64,000 bases of DNA, from NCBI RefSeq assembly GCF_003308995.1, contig NZ_QFFJ01000002.1, forward strand, positions 3,596,001 to 3,660,000, written 5' to 3'. The translations under genes and the position numbers were made by a program. The notes under the pieces are model-generated. The model did not search any database and was not told where the DNA came from. It saw only the letters and a list, made by a program, of their open reading frames with translations. Shown piece by piece: positions 61,952-64,000 of the stretch (the first letter of the stretch is position 1; the number at the start of each line of letters is the position of its first letter). The stretch comes from Chitinophaga flava (lineage in GTDB: Bacteria; Bacteroidota; Bacteroidia; Chitinophagales; Chitinophagaceae).

Positions 61952-62416
61952 TTGGAAAAGTACAGAGACAGGATAGAAAAGATAAGTATAACGATGGAGA
62001 GCCTGGGGCTGACCCCGGTAGCTGCGCGTGTGTATATCTATCTGTTGCTCAGTGAAGAACATCAGGCGACTTTTGAACAGATCGTTGATTATTTTAAAGT
62101 GAGCAAAAGTGCTGTTTCGAATGCCCTCAAGATGCTGGAGTCTGTAAAGATGATAGAGTCTAAAACCATTGGTGGGCAAAGAAAACGCTACTTTTCCGCC
62201 AACCTGCGTAATATCTTCCGGGAAGAATATCTGACAGCCAGAATTAAAGTGTTTTTTGATATCATGGACGATGTCAGATCTATCCGGGAGATAGATGATG
62301 ATTTCAGCAAAGAATTGGAAGATGTGTCGATACTGTATAAGATGATGCTGGTGGAAATTCCGATGATGCTGGAAAGGTGGAGAAGAACCGTTGCTTTGAA
62401 TAGAAAAGACAAATAG
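61952..62416 (+). CDS. GbsR/MarR-type transcriptional regulator
   Basis: 154 aa from a TTG at 61952; the first in-frame ATG (61994) would cut the conserved N-terminal helix, so the TTG start is preferred. Winged HTH: TPVAARVYIYLLLSEEHQATFEQIVDYFKVSKSAVSNALKMLESVKMIESKTIGGQRKRYFSAN, the pattern of the GbsR family. A C-terminal helical dimerisation part follows. It lies directly upstream of a TolC/RND efflux operon, with a palindrome in front of tolC, so it likely represses that operon. Confidence 0.85.
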   Translation: MEKYRDRIEKISITMESLGLTPVAARVYIYLLLSEEHQATFEQIVDYFKVSKSAVSNALKMLESVKMIESKTIGGQRKRYFSANLRNIFREEYLTARIKVFFDIMDDVRSIREIDDDFSKELEDVSILYKMMLVEIPMMLERWRRTVALNRKDK

Positions 62417-62431
62417 TTTCTTTTTGCCGGC

Positions 62432-62461
62432 CTTTTAGTTCTCAAAGTTCAGAACTAAAAG
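62432..62461. promoter_or_regulatory. Palindromic operator candidate before tolC
   Basis: CTTTTAGTTCT (62432-62442) and AGAACTAAAAG (62451-62461) are perfect 11-bp arms; the 8-nt centre CAAAGTTC adds a third GTTC block. It ends 7 bp before the tolC-like start and lies 15 bp after the regulator gene, so it is a natural site for the GbsR-type protein. Confidence 0.5.
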
Positions 62462-62468
62462 AATAACA

Positions 62469-63809
62469 ATGACTCAGATGAAAAAAAGTATCATTTTACT
62501 TTTGCTGGTTACCTATGCCACAGGATCAGCAGGGCAATCCATGCCCTTAAAGGATACAGCCGCACCTGCCACCACCTGGGATCTGCAGCAATGCCTGGAC
62601 TATGCCAACAGCCACAACAACGAACTCCTTGCCAAAGCCCATTCCGTTAATGCCGCCATCCTGGACAGCAAAGCAGCCTTATTAAAACTAGCTCCAGACA
62701 TCACCATCAGAGCGGAGGTAGACAACTACTGGAAGATACCAGTACAGGTATTTCCAGGTGAACTGGTTGGCCAGCCTTCCGGCACCTTTGTACCCATAAG
62801 GATGGGAACCCCGTGGATGGGCAACTATGGCGCAGATGCAGACCTTCCGCTGGCAGACCTGCAGACATGGCAGAATATCAAACTGGCCAGACTGCAACAG
62901 CAATCCGGCCAGAGCGAATACCACGCTCTCCAACGCAGCCTGCTGAAAAACGTACGAATGGCCTACTACAACGTACAGCAACAAATGGAATACCTGGACG
63001 TATGTAACCGCCTCTATGGAAACTACCACCAGATCCACGACCTGATTTCCCTTCAGCTCAATAAAGGATTTACGGATAAAATCACTTTTAATCAATCAGC
63101 CACCTTGCTGAAAACCAGACAGGAAGCTGTAGACAAAGCACAGGTAGGCCTCGAGGAAGCCTATCTGGATCTCAGATTCTGGATGGGCTATCCACTGAAT
63201 GGTAAATTAACCATCACAGCTGCAACAACTTTGCCCCCTCTGGAAATCAGTGACTACAATACAACACAGCTCCCCGATTACGAAACAGAGCAACTGAAAG
63301 TGCAAGTAGCTAAACAACAATATCGTAATGCCTATACAGCCCTATACCCCACCCTGCATTTCAAAGGTTCCTACCAACAGCTGGGCTTTGGTGATCACCT
63401 CAATTTTATAACCCATTCGCCCTGGTTTACCGTAGGCTATGCAGGTGTAGCATTACGCCTCCCACTGTCAGCAGCCAATTTCTCCAACAGGCCCCGCAAC
63501 CAGAAAGCCTTATGGCTGGCCGCCGCCACACGGTTCAAACATTATACATCCGAGCAGGAAAAAAAATATCTGGAAGAAAAATTATTACTGGAAAAAGCTT
63601 CACGAGATATACAACGGCAAAAGGAAAACATACGCCTGTCAGAAGAAAACGAAACACTCAGCAGCCAGAAAATCAACAAAGGTATCATCGATATGATACA
63701 GTTGAGGGAAGTACAGCAGGACCTGTACGATGCGCAAGCCAAGCTGAATGAGGCCCGGATGGACTTTTACAAACACTTCACCGAACTTAACTACTTACAA
63801 AATCAATAA
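62469..63809 (+). CDS. TolC-family outer-membrane efflux protein
   Basis: 446 aa. Signal peptide follows MKKSIILLLLVTYATGSAG (start could be Met1 or Met4). Typical TolC opening WDLQQCLDYANSHNNELLAKAHSVNAAILDSKAALLKLAPDI, and the C-terminal repeat half with SSQKINKGIIDMIQLREVQQDLYDAQAKLNEARMDFYKHFTELNYL. Forms the outer-membrane exit duct of a tripartite efflux pump. The adaptor gene begins 9 bp downstream. Confidence 0.92.
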   Translation: MTQMKKSIILLLLVTYATGSAGQSMPLKDTAAPATTWDLQQCLDYANSHNNELLAKAHSVNAAILDSKAALLKLAPDITIRAEVDNYWKIPVQVFPGELVGQPSGTFVPIRMGTPWMGNYGADADLPLADLQTWQNIKLARLQQQSGQSEYHALQRSLLKNVRMAYYNVQQQMEYLDVCNRLYGNYHQIHDLISLQLNKGFTDKITFNQSATLLKTRQEAVDKAQVGLEEAYLDLRFWMGYPLNGKLTITAATTLPPLEISDYNTTQLPDYETEQLKVQVAKQQYRNAYTALYPTLHFKGSYQQLGFGDHLNFITHSPWFTVGYAGVALRLPLSAANFSNRPRNQKALWLAAATRFKHYTSEQEKKYLEEKLLLEKASRDIQRQKENIRLSEENETLSSQKINKGIIDMIQLREVQQDLYDAQAKLNEARMDFYKHFTELNYLQNQ

Positions 63810-63818
63810 AGGACCTGC

Positions 63819-64000
63819 ATGAAAAAGTTTTTGATCATAGCACCCGCTGTTTTCATGGCTGTTGCCTGCAAACAAAAAACTGCTACCTATACCGTACAGT
63901 CACGCACCCTGAACGAAGCTGTATATGCTTCGGGAGAGATCATGCCTGAAGCATATTATTTCCTGAAATCCAATGTAGCCGACCTGCTGATGAAAGTGAT
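63819..64000 (+). CDS. RND efflux periplasmic adaptor (HlyD-like), N-terminal fragment
   Basis: Only the first 60 codons are present; the gene runs off the right edge. A lipoprotein signal (APAVFMAVAC, Cys at residue 17) is followed by KQKTATYTVQSRTLNEAVYASGEIMPEAYYFLKSNVADLL, the beginning of an MFP adaptor (the A-S-G-x-I/V pattern of the first beta-barrel strand). The ATG at 63819 is 9 bp after the TolC-like stop, so it is in the same operon. Assigned as an RND/ABC-type adaptor by its neighbours and opening motif. Confidence 0.8.
   Translation, partial: MKKFLIIAPAVFMAVACKQKTATYTVQSRTLNEAVYASGEIMPEAYYFLKSNVADLLMKV

Noticed and set aside
1..64000. CRISPR arrays, tRNA/rRNA genes, insertion sequences, prophage
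   Set aside because: I saw no regularly spaced repeats with unique spacers, no tRNA-like cloverleaf with CCA-adjacent arms, and no transposase, integrase or phage structural gene in any frame.

Overview
The window looks like a piece of the chromosome of a Bacteroidota bacterium, most likely Chitinophagaceae (Chitinophaga-like). The evidence is a SusC/SusD outer-membrane pair, promoters of the Bacteroidota type (TTTG about 19-20 bp upstream of TAnnTTTG, best seen before metY), many lipoprotein signals, and a dense set of Lrp, GlpR, MocR, Crp/Fnr and GbsR-type regulators. I see no rRNA, tRNA, CRISPR array, prophage or insertion sequence. Both edges cut a gene (pnkp on the left, an efflux adaptor on the right).

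Layout. 1-2972 (minus): an RNA-repair operon hen1 - nucleotidyltransferase - pnkp, with overlapping genes. 3.1-11.8 kb: metY, an AsmA-like protein, lepA, an acyl-CoA-binding protein, an M1 peptidase and a small lipoprotein. 12.0-13.6 kb: a cytoskeletal pair, an actin-like (ParM-type) protein whose phosphate-1 motif appears at the C-terminus instead of the N-terminus, followed 9 nt later by a bactofilin. 14.1-18.2 kb: a lipoprotein, a lone receiver protein, a methyltransferase, a serine hydrolase and an Lrp regulator. 18.3-22.3 kb (minus): PARG-like macrodomain protein - NADAR - KptA - map - rlmL, i.e. an ADP-ribose/2'-phosphate processing cassette next to RNA and translation genes. 22.6-26.4 kb: small accessory genes, with a MarR regulator and a GNAT acetyltransferase flanking a palindromic operator. 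26.6-29.2 kb: mlaE-mlaF-mlaD lipid transport operon.

30.4-43.5 kb is the main metabolic unit: YhcH and glpR on the minus strand, then glpD, glpK, glpF, a glycerophosphodiester phosphodiesterase lipoprotein, SusC, SusD and a PafA-type phosphatase on the plus strand. Read together, this is a PUL-like locus for a glycerol-phosphate substrate (phospholipid head groups or poly-glycerol-phosphate): SusCD binds and imports it, GDPD and PafA release glycerol and phosphate, GlpF takes up glycerol, and GlpK and GlpD send it to dihydroxyacetone phosphate.

43.5-64 kb: a HEAT-repeat protein, a hybrid histidine kinase, an orphan ABC ATPase with a possible attenuator leader, a GlxA-type regulator, an EamA transporter, single-gene enzymes, a MocR regulator divergent from an acetyltransferase, a SUKH-like protein, two Crp-like regulators around two NAD(P)-binding proteins, an alpha/beta hydrolase, a repeat-dense intergenic island, and a GbsR-regulated TolC/RND efflux operon.

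A REP-like palindrome (core CCAGGGCTAAAGCCCTGG) occurs five times at gene ends. In two genes it supplies the last three codons and the stop codon.
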